DNA from: Flavobacteriaceae bacterium UBA7302
Lineage (GTDB): Bacteria > Bacteroidota > Bacteroidia > Flavobacteriales > Flavobacteriaceae
Assembly (NCBI GenBank): GCA_002471825.1
Contig: DKQS01000001.1
Span: 186,001 to 250,000, forward strand
Direction: 5' to 3'
Length of the DNA stretch: 64,000 nt
Shown here piece after piece: positions 52,150 through 61,609 of this stretch; the first letter of the stretch is position 1; each line of letters opens with the position of its first letter. The notes under the pieces are model-generated. The model saw nothing but the letters and a program-made list of their open reading frames with translations. It had not been told where the DNA came from and did no database searches. Made by a program: the position numbers and the translations under genes.

Positions 52150-53772
52150 TTATTTAACTTCCAGACTCGTAAACTTAAATGTCGAACCGTCAAACAAGCC
52201 TTTGTCACTGAGTTTTAGCGAGGGAATCACCAACAATCCCATAAAAGACAAGGTCATAAAAGGAGCTCGAAGCTGACTTCCCATCTGTTTGGCCAGACTA
52301 TCTAACTTTGAATAGGCTTTTCCAATTATTTCCGCAGGTTGATCACTCATGATTCCGCCTACAGGGAGTGCAACTACTTCTTCAATTTCCTCAGAAACCA
52401 CACATATTCCGCCTTTATTCTCAATCAATAAGTTCACCGCTTTACAAATCATTTCATCACTAACTCCTACAGCGATTATATTATGAGAATCGTGTCCTAC
52501 TGAACTTGCAATGGCTCCCTGTTTCAATCCGAAGTTTTTGATAAAAGCAATGGCTGGGTCTTCATTACGATAGCGGTTCACCACGGTCATTTTTAGAACA
52601 TCAGCATCAATATTGGAAACCAAATTTCCATCTTGAATGAGGGAATCACATTCAATTTGATTCGTAATCAATTCGCCATCCAAAGCCTCAATCACTCGAA
52701 TTCTATCCGAAGCCGAATGGAATTCAAAGTCGCTCACCTTTTTAAGCGAAGTATCAAAATTATTCAATACTTCAAATTCGATATCCGCAACAAACGATTT
52801 CCCATTTTTGGCTACCAATACCCCGTCTATATAAGTTTCTAAGACCTTAAAACTCTCTAGGTCATCTACCAAAATAAAATCAGCCGGATCACCTTCACTC
52901 AATAATCCGACATCTAGGTTATAATGATGAACCGGATTGACACAAGCCGATTGTAATACTTTAAAAACATCAATTCCTCTGGCAACAGCACGTGCACACA
53001 ATTGATTGATGTGTCCGACTAACAAATCATCCGGATGTTTGTCATCCGAACAAAACATGATGTTTTCAAAATGTTCAGGTAGCAAATCAATTAAGGATTC
53101 GAAATTCTTCGCAGCACTACCTTCTCGAATGATGACCTTCATGCCTTTCTGAAATTTTTCAAGACCTTCTTCATAAGTAAAACATTCGTGATCCGTAGAA
53201 ATGCCAGCACCAATATATTTGGTCAAATCATCACCTCTCAAACCCGGAGCATGCCCATCAACTGGTTTTCCAAATTTCTTAGCCCATTGAATCTTTTTCA
53301 TAACCTCATCATCCTCGAAAAGGACTCCGGGATAATTCATCATTTCAGCCAGATACTTAATTTCAGGATTCTGTAACAGGGTTTTAATATCATTGGAATC
53401 AATTACTGCTCCTGCCGTTTCGAATGAGGTTGCTGGCACACAAGACGGAGCGCCAAAATTGAATTTTAAAGGTACTTTTTTACCATTTTCAATCATGAAT
53501 TCCACACCCTTTACGCCTAATACGTTGGCAATTTCATGCGGATCAGAAACTGTGGCTACGGTTCCATGAGTGACTGCAATTTTAGCAAACTCGGAAGGCA
53601 CCAACATAGAGCTTTCAATATGAATGTGGGCATCTACAAAACCAGGTAAAATGTAATGGTTGAATGCACCCTCAATCGGTTTAATCGATAAAATCTTACC
53701 ATTTTCAATCAATAACTCTCCGGAATAAATTTTCCGGTTTTGAATGTCTACGATATTGCCTTGGATGGTCAT
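52150..53772 (-). CDS. ade: Adenine deaminase
   Basis: 540 residues from the ATG at 53772. PGFVDAHIHIESSMLVPSEFAKIA with the HxH metal site, TVSDPHEIANVLG, GHAPGLRGDDL, STDHECFTYEEG and FCSDDKHPDDL match the Ade family. It converts adenine to hypoxanthine in purine salvage, linking to the hpt-adk fusion upstream. It stands alone. Confidence 0.92.
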   Translation of the reverse strand: MTIQGNIVDIQNRKIYSGELLIENGKILSIKPIEGAFNHYILPGFVDAHIHIESSMLVPSEFAKIAVTHGTVATVSDPHEIANVLGVKGVEFMIENGKKVPLKFNFGAPSCVPATSFETAGAVIDSNDIKTLLQNPEIKYLAEMMNYPGVLFEDDEVMKKIQWAKKFGKPVDGHAPGLRGDDLTKYIGAGISTDHECFTYEEGLEKFQKGMKVIIREGSAAKNFESLIDLLPEHFENIMFCSDDKHPDDLLVGHINQLCARAVARGIDVFKVLQSACVNPVHHYNLDVGLLSEGDPADFILVDDLESFKVLETYIDGVLVAKNGKSFVADIEFEVLNNFDTSLKKVSDFEFHSASDRIRVIEALDGELITNQIECDSLIQDGNLVSNIDADVLKMTVVNRYRNEDPAIAFIKNFGLKQGAIASSVGHDSHNIIAVGVSDEMICKAVNLLIENKGGICVVSEEIEEVVALPVGGIMSDQPAEIIGKAYSKLDSLAKQMGSQLRAPFMTLSFMGLLVIPSLKLSDKGLFDGSTFKFTSLEVK

Positions 53773-53849
53773 GAGAACAAGATACAAATGTTAGTTGACT
53801 TCATCTCAATAATGTCAAAATTTGTATTTTTAAAACAAATTGTTATCCT

Positions 53850-54233
53850 ATGAAAATCCCTTACAAAAAACAACATCAACGATTCAATCTATTTTTAGGA
53901 ATCATTTGGTTGATTCATTTTCTATTTAATCTTTATGAAGATAAGGAGTTACGATTATTCAATGTGATGTGGTTGATCTTATCGATAATATACCTAAGCA
54001 TGTATTTTTACAATCGAAAAGCGAAGTACTTGACCATTGAAAATGGAATCATTAAACAAAATGTACTTTTTGGAACATACGTGAAAATTGATGATATCAC
54101 CAATATCAAATACTTTGCTGGGGAATACACGCTCTCTACGAAATCGGGAGGAATGAAAATCAATACACATCATATTGACCCTGAGTATTTCGAGGTGTTG
54201 AAAAACGAATTACTTAAAATTAAGGAGTTCTAA
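53850..54233 (+). CDS. Membrane protein with two helices and a small soluble domain
   Basis: 127 residues. Two hydrophobic segments (residues ~13-28 and ~37-54) precede a basic, beta-rich domain (residues ~58-125: KYLTIENGIIKQNVLFGTYVKIDDI) that resembles a bacterial PH-like fold. I do not recognise the family. It is divergent from the adenine deaminase gene. Confidence 0.6.
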   Translation: MKIPYKKQHQRFNLFLGIIWLIHFLFNLYEDKELRLFNVMWLILSIIYLSMYFYNRKAKYLTIENGIIKQNVLFGTYVKIDDITNIKYFAGEYTLSTKSGGMKINTHHIDPEYFEVLKNELLKIKEF

Positions 54234-54250
54234 TTACAAGGAATCTTCCT

Positions 54251-54778
54251 TTAAAGTTTTAAAACGTTACCCGTCGCTTCAAATTCCTCTTTGGTAATCT
54301 TTACCCGATGATCAGCATCAAGATTGATTTTCCACTTTCCGTTCTTTTTTAATAGCAGAACAGTGAATTGGGAATATCCAGTTGATCGAAATTCGTCAGA
54401 TCCTTTTTGTTTGATATTTACGGTGTAATATCCCCTTTGATAGACCTTTCCTTCAGAAATAGCCGTAGATAAAATTGAAAACTCAATATTCATCTTGCTT
54501 CCTGTTGATTTCATGTTGTCAAAAAACTGTCTCAGACTCGCAAAATAATCTTCGGCTTTTCGAACCACATTTCTATCGATAGAAACCCTCGTCATTTCAG
54601 GATCTTGAATAGACAACATTTTATCAATGTCTAAATCTCGATAAGATTCTAAAAAGGGTGTCCAAACATCAGCATTAACGGCTTTAATAATGGCTTCATC
54701 AGATGGCTTTCCTTGGGCCTTAATAGTTCCGATAAATAGGATTGAAAAGAGTAATGAGAAGTATACTATGGATTTCAT
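54251..54778 (-). CDS. Secreted NTF2-like (SnoaL/DUF4440-like) protein
   Basis: 175 residues with a signal peptide (MKSIVYFSLLFSILFIGTIKA). The mature part has an early helix (DEAIIKAVNADVWTPFLESYRDLDIDKML), then strands with RGYYTVNIKQ and FTVLLLKKNGKWKINLD, as in the NTF2-like/SnoaL fold. Active-site residues are not obvious. Function unknown. Confidence 0.65.
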   Translation of the reverse strand: MKSIVYFSLLFSILFIGTIKAQGKPSDEAIIKAVNADVWTPFLESYRDLDIDKMLSIQDPEMTRVSIDRNVVRKAEDYFASLRQFFDNMKSTGSKMNIEFSILSTAISEGKVYQRGYYTVNIKQKGSDEFRSTGYSQFTVLLLKKNGKWKINLDADHRVKITKEEFEATGNVLKL

Positions 54779-54866
54779 GATTTGGAAGTTTTCGATTGAA
54801 TTTTAAAGATACAATCAAAATCCGCTCCTCACCATTAATTAGTGTTAACGTTTGTTAATCAGTAAA

Positions 54867-56114
54867 TTAAAATCTTCGATCGGGATGAAACGCTTGAATA
54901 TCCATGGAAGTTTTTTGCTCTGAAATTATTTCAGAAACCAATTTTCCAGTAGCCGGTCCTAAACTCCACCCCATCATGGCATGGCCCGTGGCAAGAATGG
55001 CATTTTTACACTTTAAAGTTCGTCCAATATAAGGTAAACCATCCGGTGATACAGGACGTAATCCACATTGAGCCTCTTCCTTCTCACCTTCGCTAATTTT
55101 TAAATCATTGTAAAATGATTCAGCAGCATTGGCAATCGCATTGACCCTTACCTTACTAATGTTATGATTGATTCCACTAAATTCCATCGTACCCGCAAAT
55201 CGGGTAAATCCGTCCATTGGCGTTACGGCACATTTGGCCTCACAAAGAATGGTAGGAATGCTAATCCCAGTTTCTCGATGTACATTGATTCGATATCCTT
55301 TTCCGCCTTGCAAATGGAGTTTCATACCGATTTGTTTGGCAAGTTTGGCTGTCCAACTTCCCGCTGAAAACACAAACTCATCAGCTTCCAATTCTCGCTT
55401 ATTGGTTGTGATTTTTGATATTTTGTTATTACTGATTTCAACATCTTTCACTTCCTCATTCGCCAATACAGTTACTCCTTGCGACTTCAAATATGCTAGC
55501 ATGTCTGGCATAAAATTGCTGGGCGTCATATGAGCATCACAATGAAAATATACGGCTCCTTTAATATTCAAATTGGCATTGGGTTCTAAATGATCTACTT
55601 GTTCTTTGGAAAGCAATTGAACTTCCAAACCTTCTTGCATGGCTCTTTTGCCGACTTCCCATTCGGCTTCACCCATTTGGTCGGTCTTATACGCCATCAA
55701 TAATCCTTTATGATCGTAATGGAAATCAAAATCCCCTGAAGATTTCATTGCCACGTACAAATCCTGACTCAACAAATTGAAGTCCTTAATAACTGGAATG
55801 GCAGCCTCCACTTTTGCCTTGGTGGCCGATTTTTTAAAAGCCCAACCCCATTTGATAAAGTCCCAATCCAACCGAGGTTTCATATAAAATGGACTAGCCG
55901 GATTAAACATCCATTTAATGCCTTTGGTGATCATACCGGGAGCAGCAAGGGAAATGATATGACTAGGTGTAATGTATCCTGCATTGACATAAGAAGCACC
56001 TGTGGAAAAATTCGATTTATCGACCACGGTCACTTGATGCCCTTCCTTATTTAGAAAATAAGCGGTACTGAGACCGACAATTCCACCACCAATAATTATA
56101 ACTTTTTTCGCCAT
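54867..56114 (-). CDS. FAD-dependent D-amino-acid (D-hydroxyproline) dehydrogenase
   Basis: 415 residues. The dinucleotide fold GGGIVGLSTAYFL (9-21) is at the N-terminus. A DadA-type substrate domain follows, with AGYITPSH and late RPVSPDGLPYIGR and ATGHAMMGWSLGPATGKLV. It would oxidise cis-4-hydroxy-D-proline to an imine. It starts 1 base after the epimerase gene ends. Assignment to hydroxyproline rests on the neighbours; a general D-amino-acid dehydrogenase is possible. Confidence 0.85.
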   Translation of the reverse strand: MAKKVIIIGGGIVGLSTAYFLNKEGHQVTVVDKSNFSTGASYVNAGYITPSHIISLAAPGMITKGIKWMFNPASPFYMKPRLDWDFIKWGWAFKKSATKAKVEAAIPVIKDFNLLSQDLYVAMKSSGDFDFHYDHKGLLMAYKTDQMGEAEWEVGKRAMQEGLEVQLLSKEQVDHLEPNANLNIKGAVYFHCDAHMTPSNFMPDMLAYLKSQGVTVLANEEVKDVEISNNKISKITTNKRELEADEFVFSAGSWTAKLAKQIGMKLHLQGGKGYRINVHRETGISIPTILCEAKCAVTPMDGFTRFAGTMEFSGINHNISKVRVNAIANAAESFYNDLKISEGEKEEAQCGLRPVSPDGLPYIGRTLKCKNAILATGHAMMGWSLGPATGKLVSEIISEQKTSMDIQAFHPDRRF

Positions 56115-56115
56115 T

Positions 56116-57126
56116 TTATATTACTGAGAATCCATATGCATAAGGATCATCTTCTTTATCGATAATGATCGAGTTATAGCCATATACTTTGGCCCAACCT
56201 TTAACACTCGGAACGATTGCTGGATATTCTCCGACATTCGTTTCTTCTTCAATGTTACCAATAAAAGTGCTACCAATAAAACTTTCGTGAACATATTCCT
56301 CCCCCTTTTTCAATTTCCCTCTCGCATGTAACTGAGCCAATCGGGCTGATGTACCTGTTCCACAAGGCGATCTATCTATGGCTTTCTCTCCATAAAACAC
56401 AGCATTCCTTCCATCTGAATTTGGATCGATGACATTGCCAGTCCAGAGCAAATGGGTCACTCCTTTGATCGTCGAATCCTCAGGATGAACGAATCGATCT
56501 GGATAAACTTTTCTAATTTCATTACGGATAAACTGTGAATATTGCACAATCTGTGAAGCCGTAAAATCTTGTATCCCTGAAAAGTTTTCTTGTGCATCGA
56601 AAATGGCGTAAAAATTACCGCCATAAGCCACATCAAAGGATAATTCTCCAAGTCCTGGACAATCTATGGTAAGGTCTTTGGCAATCAAAAAGCTTTTTAC
56701 ATTGGTCAGTTTTACCCAATTCACCTTATCTCCTACCTGTTCATAATCAATTTCGACTAAGCCTGCAGGTGCCTCCATTCGAATCTTACCAGGAGTCTTC
56801 GGTTTAATCAATCCTTCTTGGATTCCAATGGTAATGGTTCCGATGGTTCCATGTCCACACATAGGCAAAGCTCCCGACGTTTCAATAAATAAAATGGCAA
56901 AATCATTTTCCGAGTTATGAGGCGGATACAAGAAAGAACCACTCATCATGTCATGACCTCTTGGTTCAAACATCAAACCGGTACGAATCCAATCGAACTC
57001 CTTGATAAAGTGTTGCCGTTTTTCACTCATATCAGCACCTTTCAAATCAGGATGTCCTGTTTTCACCACTCGCACTGGATTACCACAGGTATGACCGTCG
57101 ATACAATCAAAAATAAATTTAGCCAT
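56116..57126 (-). CDS. 4-hydroxyproline 2-epimerase
   Basis: 336 residues of the proline racemase superfamily. The two catalytic cysteines are Cys90 in LPMCGHGTIG and Cys255 in DRSPCGTGTSARLA, so it is a racemase or epimerase and not the Thr-containing dehydratase type. The family interconverts trans-4-hydroxy-L-proline and cis-4-hydroxy-D-proline. It is 11 bases downstream of the aldehyde dehydrogenase gene and 1 base before the oxidase gene. Proline racemase is the alternative, but neighbours argue for hydroxyproline. Confidence 0.88.
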   Translation of the reverse strand: MAKFIFDCIDGHTCGNPVRVVKTGHPDLKGADMSEKRQHFIKEFDWIRTGLMFEPRGHDMMSGSFLYPPHNSENDFAILFIETSGALPMCGHGTIGTITIGIQEGLIKPKTPGKIRMEAPAGLVEIDYEQVGDKVNWVKLTNVKSFLIAKDLTIDCPGLGELSFDVAYGGNFYAIFDAQENFSGIQDFTASQIVQYSQFIRNEIRKVYPDRFVHPEDSTIKGVTHLLWTGNVIDPNSDGRNAVFYGEKAIDRSPCGTGTSARLAQLHARGKLKKGEEYVHESFIGSTFIGNIEEETNVGEYPAIVPSVKGWAKVYGYNSIIIDKEDDPYAYGFSVI

Positions 57127-57137
57127 TACCCAATTCT

Positions 57138-58709
57138 TTAAGCTAATTTTCCATTAATAGTCCTCTGAATACCAAGGGGGTTACTATCTTTCAATTCGTC
57201 AGGCAGCAATTCGTTAGGCCAGTTTTGATAACTGAACGGGCGAACCCATCTTTTGATAGAATGAATTCCGACGGCTGTAAACCGACTATCCGTTGAAGCG
57301 GGATAAGGACCTCCATGAACCATGGACGGACATACTTCCACTCCAGTAGGTACACCATTGAAGATAATTCGGCCAACGCGGTTTTGGAGTGCATTTACAA
57401 CATCAGCGAAATTTTCTAATTCAGAGTCGCCAGCAATCATTGTTCCTGTTAATTGGCCTTCCAAACTGGCAATAATTCGCTCCAACTGTTCGGCATTGTC
57501 GCACTGAACTACCATAGAAAAAGGTCCAAAAACTTCTTGATGTAGTTTCGGATTCTGCAAGAAAGTTTCTCCTTCAACCGTCACCACCATCTGGCGTGCA
57601 TAATTTGTTTTTATCTCATTCTCATAACTTGAGACTATTTGAACCGCCTCTTGTTGAGTCGCATTTTTTTTATTCGACTCGTAGGCCTGATGAATGTTGG
57701 GATGCAACATGACTGATGGCTGCAAACTTGAAATTTCAGTTCCCAGTTGTTTTATAAAATTGGTGAGTTCTTCGCTCTTTAGACCTAAAATCAATCCAGG
57801 ATTCGTACAAAATTGACCTGTACCTAAGGTAATCGAACCCGCATAGGTTTTGGCCAATTCGGCACCTCTGTCGGATATGGCTTGTGGTAATATCACTACC
57901 GGATTGATACTTCCCATTTCAGCAAAAACTGGTATCGGTTCTGGTCGTTGTGCGGCTAAGTCGAGTAAAGCTCGACCTCCACGAATACTTCCCGTGAAAC
58001 CGACTGCCTTTACCTCCGGATGTTTTACGAGTTGTACACCCACTTCAATTCCGCTTGAATTCAAATTCGAAAAAACTCCATTTGGCATTCCGGTTTTCTC
58101 CGCAGCTTTGACGATTGCCGAAGCTACTAACTCCCCCGTACCTGCATGCATAGGATGTGATTTGACAATCACAGGACATCCAGCGGCCAATGCTGCTGCC
58201 GTATCTCCTCCAGCAGTTGAATACGCCAATGGAAAATTACTTGCACCGAATACGACTATTGGACCCAACGGAATGTTCATCTTACGCAAATCAGGTTTCG
58301 GAGCCGGTTCTCTATCTGGAATTCCGTAATCGATGGTTGCTTCCACCCAAGAACCCTCTGCAACCAATTCGGCAAAAGATCGCAATTGGAAAACAGTACG
58401 TCCTCGTTCGCCTTTCGCCCGACCTTCCGGTAAACCTGTTTCACTGCAATAGGTCTGAATTAATTCATCATCCAAGGCTAAAATCTCATCAGCAATGGCA
58501 TTTAAAAATGCTGCCTTTCGTTGGCCCGAGACAAATCGGAACTCCGTAAAAGCTTTTGCGGCTAATAAAACAGCAGTATCAATTTCTGCTTCGGTAGCTT
58601 CATAAAAGGTATGCTGATTTTCAGTATTGGTAATGGGATTGAAGGTTTTATAAGTGATGGTTCCCTCTGCTGATAAGGTACTTCCAATGTAATTTTTTCC
58701 AGTAATCAT
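57138..58709 (-). CDS. 2,5-dioxovalerate (2-oxoglutarate semialdehyde) dehydrogenase
   Basis: 523 residues. ALDH motifs: FGASNFPLAYSTAGGD (153-169), catalytic Glu264 in VFAEMGSINP and nucleophile Cys301 in GTGQFCTNPG. It oxidises 2-oxoglutarate semialdehyde to 2-oxoglutarate with NAD(P)+. It lies in the hydroxyproline operon between the DapA-like deaminase gene (44 bases upstream) and the epimerase gene. Confidence 0.87.
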   Translation of the reverse strand: MITGKNYIGSTLSAEGTITYKTFNPITNTENQHTFYEATEAEIDTAVLLAAKAFTEFRFVSGQRKAAFLNAIADEILALDDELIQTYCSETGLPEGRAKGERGRTVFQLRSFAELVAEGSWVEATIDYGIPDREPAPKPDLRKMNIPLGPIVVFGASNFPLAYSTAGGDTAAALAAGCPVIVKSHPMHAGTGELVASAIVKAAEKTGMPNGVFSNLNSSGIEVGVQLVKHPEVKAVGFTGSIRGGRALLDLAAQRPEPIPVFAEMGSINPVVILPQAISDRGAELAKTYAGSITLGTGQFCTNPGLILGLKSEELTNFIKQLGTEISSLQPSVMLHPNIHQAYESNKKNATQQEAVQIVSSYENEIKTNYARQMVVTVEGETFLQNPKLHQEVFGPFSMVVQCDNAEQLERIIASLEGQLTGTMIAGDSELENFADVVNALQNRVGRIIFNGVPTGVEVCPSMVHGGPYPASTDSRFTAVGIHSIKRWVRPFSYQNWPNELLPDELKDSNPLGIQRTINGKLA

Positions 58710-58753
58710 ATCTATTGATCTATTTCAAATTTAATTCTCGTAAAGTTTAACAA

Positions 58754-59710
58754 TTAACCTAAAAGGTCCAAAACTTCAAGCCTTTCTTTTGCCAGCATAT
58801 ATCGGGCATGGACATCGTCAATCTGTGTTTGATTTAACTTTTTTCCAAAGGTACGCAGACCTCCAGCGATATCATTATGATGAATTCCCATGGCAAGTTT
58901 AAGATACTCCAAAAGCAGGGGTTGGGCATCCAAATATGACAAAGAATTTAAAGCTTGTGAAATTTTGTTGGCCTCGTTCCAGTTGCGATTTGACACATAC
59001 TCTTGCATCGTAACACTTGCTTTTGGAAAGATACAACCCACACCGGTAATTCCACCGCATGCCCCAGCTAGTCCAGCATGTACGGTAACAGTGTCTACTC
59101 CGGCTAAAACTTTTAAATCTTTATTCTCTAACATCAGCGTCTCAATAATGGAGACATCGATCGTAGAAATTTTAAGAGCGGTTACTTTTGGAAGTATAGA
59201 AAGTCTTAAGAGAAGTTCAGTGGATAATGCATGATAACCTGCTGCATCCGGATTGTTGTAGGGCATAATTGTTACGCCTACATCGGCCGCGGTTTTTTCG
59301 GAGAGTGCATAATAATCGTACATTTCTTCTTCAGTAGGAACTGACTTCGTCTTTGGTGGCATTACCATTACCGTATCCACACCAACTTTCGCAAGTCCGC
59401 CAATAATGTTTGAAAGTTCTCCTTTGGTTTTTGCGGAAGCACCACTTATCAATGGTACGTTGAATTCTTGAGCAACCTCAGAGAGCGACTCAAGTAACGC
59501 TAAACGCTGTTTGGCACTCAAATAGCTATTCTCACCCAAAGTACCAGAGCCAACCAGTCCAATCATGCGGCTTCCTCCTTTACCTTGAGCTTTTAAAATA
59601 CTTGCTGCTTGTTTTTGGGTGGTATCAAAATCAATTTCAAAAGTGCCTGATTTCGATTCTTTCAACCATGTGAAAACAGCAGGCATGACGCCATTCCAAT
59701 CAATTGCCAT
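58754..59710 (-). CDS. DapA-family deaminase, probable 1-pyrroline-4-hydroxy-2-carboxylate deaminase
   Basis: 318 residues of the DHDPS fold. Tyr151 in MPYNNPDAAGY and the Schiff-base Lys180 in VTALKISTID are in the family positions. GLVGSGTLGENSYLS replaces the usual G-x-T-G-E loop. In hydroxyproline operons this family converts 1-pyrroline-4-hydroxy-2-carboxylate to 2-oxoglutarate semialdehyde. It is the first gene of the operon, 127 bases from the divergent AraC gene. Confidence 0.83.
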   Translation of the reverse strand: MAIDWNGVMPAVFTWLKESKSGTFEIDFDTTQKQAASILKAQGKGGSRMIGLVGSGTLGENSYLSAKQRLALLESLSEVAQEFNVPLISGASAKTKGELSNIIGGLAKVGVDTVMVMPPKTKSVPTEEEMYDYYALSEKTAADVGVTIMPYNNPDAAGYHALSTELLLRLSILPKVTALKISTIDVSIIETLMLENKDLKVLAGVDTVTVHAGLAGACGGITGVGCIFPKASVTMQEYVSNRNWNEANKISQALNSLSYLDAQPLLLEYLKLAMGIHHNDIAGGLRTFGKKLNQTQIDDVHARYMLAKERLEVLDLLG

Positions 59711-59836
59711 AATTCAAATTTTATGCAATCAAAATTACGATGGTATCGGTTTCTTTTTTAATTCATACTTATCCATAACTAATATTATTTTATCCTATTT
59801 TTAAATAAAAAATCATATAATGAGTATTTTTGTATT

Positions 59837-60676
59837 GTGAAGATTTTACCTTTTCAAATTCCGAAGCCCACCAATGATGCCCTGATTTACCAGGAAGATC
59901 ACGAACTTGAATTTTACAATCAATTGCATCAGCACGAAGAAATTCAACTCAGCTTTATTGCTCAAGGTGAAGGAACCCTACTAGTCGGAGATTCATTAAC
60001 TAGCTATTCCAAAGGCGATGTTTTTGCTATTGATAGCAATCTCCCTCATGTTTTTTTGAGCGCCAAAGAAGCAACTTCAAAATCGCTAATGCTTAGTTTG
60101 TTTTTTACACGAAATAGCTTTGGAAAAGGCTTTTTTGAATTGGAAGAAACTCATGAAACCAGAGACTTTTTCGATGGATTGAAAAACGGATTTAAAATTG
60201 AGGCTTCAAAAGAGGAAGTGTCGGATTTATTTTTAAACCTGAAACATCAAAGCAAGATGCAACGCTTTATTGCTTTGTTAGAAATTGTTCGAAGAATGTC
60301 ACATGCCAAGAAGTCCATCCTCTCCAGCCAGATTTTTGAAAAGCGGTTTTCGGCAAATGAGGGAAAACGAATGCGAGACGTGATGGACTTTACCCTTCAT
60401 AACTTCAACAAGGACATTCGGACAGAGACCATCGCTGATATTGCTTACATGACTCCCAATGCTTTTTGTAAGTACTTTAAAAAGAGAACCAACAAAACCT
60501 ACAATCAGTTTTTAAATGAAATTCGTATCGAAAAGGCATGTCAATTATTAAACGGTACTGACGGATTGATTGCCGAGATTGGCTTTGCAACTGGATTCCG
60601 GAATCTTTCCAATTTCAACCGAAAGTTTAAAGAAATAAAAGGATTGACACCCTCAGCATATCGAGCGCAACATTAG
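59837..60676 (+). CDS. AraC-family transcription regulator
   Basis: 279 residues, GTG start at 59837 (no ATG in a good place). A cupin-like sensor domain (residues ~15-110: FYNQLHQHEEIQLSFIAQGEGTLLVGD) is followed by two C-terminal helix-turn-helix motifs (~180-278) ending in GFRNLSNFNRKFKEIKGLTPSAYRAQ. A TATTTTTG box at 59825-59832 is only 4 bases before the GTG, so the transcript may be leaderless or nearly so. It is divergent from the hydroxyproline operon and probably controls it. Its 3' end overlaps the next gene by 4 bases. Confidence 0.85.
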   Translation: MKILPFQIPKPTNDALIYQEDHELEFYNQLHQHEEIQLSFIAQGEGTLLVGDSLTSYSKGDVFAIDSNLPHVFLSAKEATSKSLMLSLFFTRNSFGKGFFELEETHETRDFFDGLKNGFKIEASKEEVSDLFLNLKHQSKMQRFIALLEIVRRMSHAKKSILSSQIFEKRFSANEGKRMRDVMDFTLHNFNKDIRTETIADIAYMTPNAFCKYFKKRTNKTYNQFLNEIRIEKACQLLNGTDGLIAEIGFATGFRNLSNFNRKFKEIKGLTPSAYRAQH

Positions 60677-61038
60677 AGATTCTTCCAAATCTCTTGCATC
60701 TTTTTGGGCAGGCTGTCCACAATTAAATCATAAGAATGATCTATAAATTGCAACGCCAATTTATCTGGAACATCGGCGTTTAGGGTCACGGTATTCCAAT
60801 GTTTTTTGTTCATATGCCAACCTGGATTCACCCCATCATATTCTCCTCGCAATTCCTGAGCCCATTCGGGATCGCACTTCACATTCATTTTAGCCACTCC
60901 TTGCTCCCAGTCGTTTAATCCAGTGATTAAAAACATTTTATTCATCACTTTAAACACCAAGGTCACATCGTCAAAAGGAAAGTGTTCAGTGACTCCTTTT
61001 TTAGAAATACAATAGTCGCGAAGCTGGTCAATTCTCAC
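60673..61038 (-). CDS. MmcQ/YjbR family protein
   Basis: 121 residues from the GTG at 61038, where the family usually starts (RIDQLRDYCISKKGVTEHFPFDD). A longer ATG start at 61062 (+8 residues) is an alternative. FDDVTLVFKVMNKMF, VKCDPEWAQELRGEY and PGWHMNKKHWNTVTL match the YjbR fold (CyaY-like). DNA binding has been suggested for relatives but not shown here. Convergent with the AraC gene. Confidence 0.8.
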   Translation of the reverse strand: MRIDQLRDYCISKKGVTEHFPFDDVTLVFKVMNKMFLITGLNDWEQGVAKMNVKCDPEWAQELRGEYDGVNPGWHMNKKHWNTVTLNADVPDKLALQFIDHSYDLIVDSLPKKMQEIWKNL

Positions 61039-61108
61039 AATTAACAAGAAATTAAAAGGCACTTATCAAATATAACATACTTTTAATCAATTCTTTAGTT
61101 TAAGACCC

Positions 61109-61609
61109 ATGAAAAAACTTTTCTCATTGCTAACCCTTTTGACCTTCGCAATGGCTGTAGCGCAAAAAAAGAATCCATTTCAAGATTTCAAACTACTTGC
61201 ACAAGAGACCCACAAAACTGTTTCGGTAAAACCTGGACAAAAAATCGATACGGCCTACTTCCGAACATTATTTCTTCCAGATGCACGATTCACTGTGGTG
61301 GGAGAAGAAAATGGTAAAAAGAGTCACGAAACCATGGGACTCGATGAATTTATAGCCACACTTTCCGACGAATATTACACCAAAGGCTTTCGCGAAGTTT
61401 CAAAGGGAATGATTTGTGATGAGTTTAACGGAATTGCACAAGTACAACAGGCCTTTTTCGCAGAAGATTCAGACGGAATGAATGGTTGGGGCGTTGGTTT
61501 GTACCATTTGATTTATTCAGATGGTAGATGGTGGATTAGCAATATGATTTGGACCATGAGTCCGAATGGTAAAGAAGGAATCCCTAAAAAGCTTCTAGAA
61601 AATCAATAA
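61109..61609 (+). CDS. Secreted NTF2-like protein
   Basis: 166 residues with a signal peptide (MKKLFSLLTLLTFAMAVA). FRTLFLPDARFTVVG, GLDEFIATLSDEYYTKGFREV and GWGVGLYHLIYSDGRWWISNMIW fit the SnoaL/NTF2-like fold. Catalytic function is not recognisable. Its 3' end overlaps the convergent alpha/beta hydrolase gene by 26 bases. Confidence 0.68.
   Translation: MKKLFSLLTLLTFAMAVAQKKNPFQDFKLLAQETHKTVSVKPGQKIDTAYFRTLFLPDARFTVVGEENGKKSHETMGLDEFIATLSDEYYTKGFREVSKGMICDEFNGIAQVQQAFFAEDSDGMNGWGVGLYHLIYSDGRWWISNMIWTMSPNGKEGIPKKLLENQ

Noticed and set aside
57850..58329. 159-codon frame opposite the aldehyde dehydrogenase gene
   Set aside because: It is an antisense shadow with repeated P/A/S composition; the sense gene is unambiguous.
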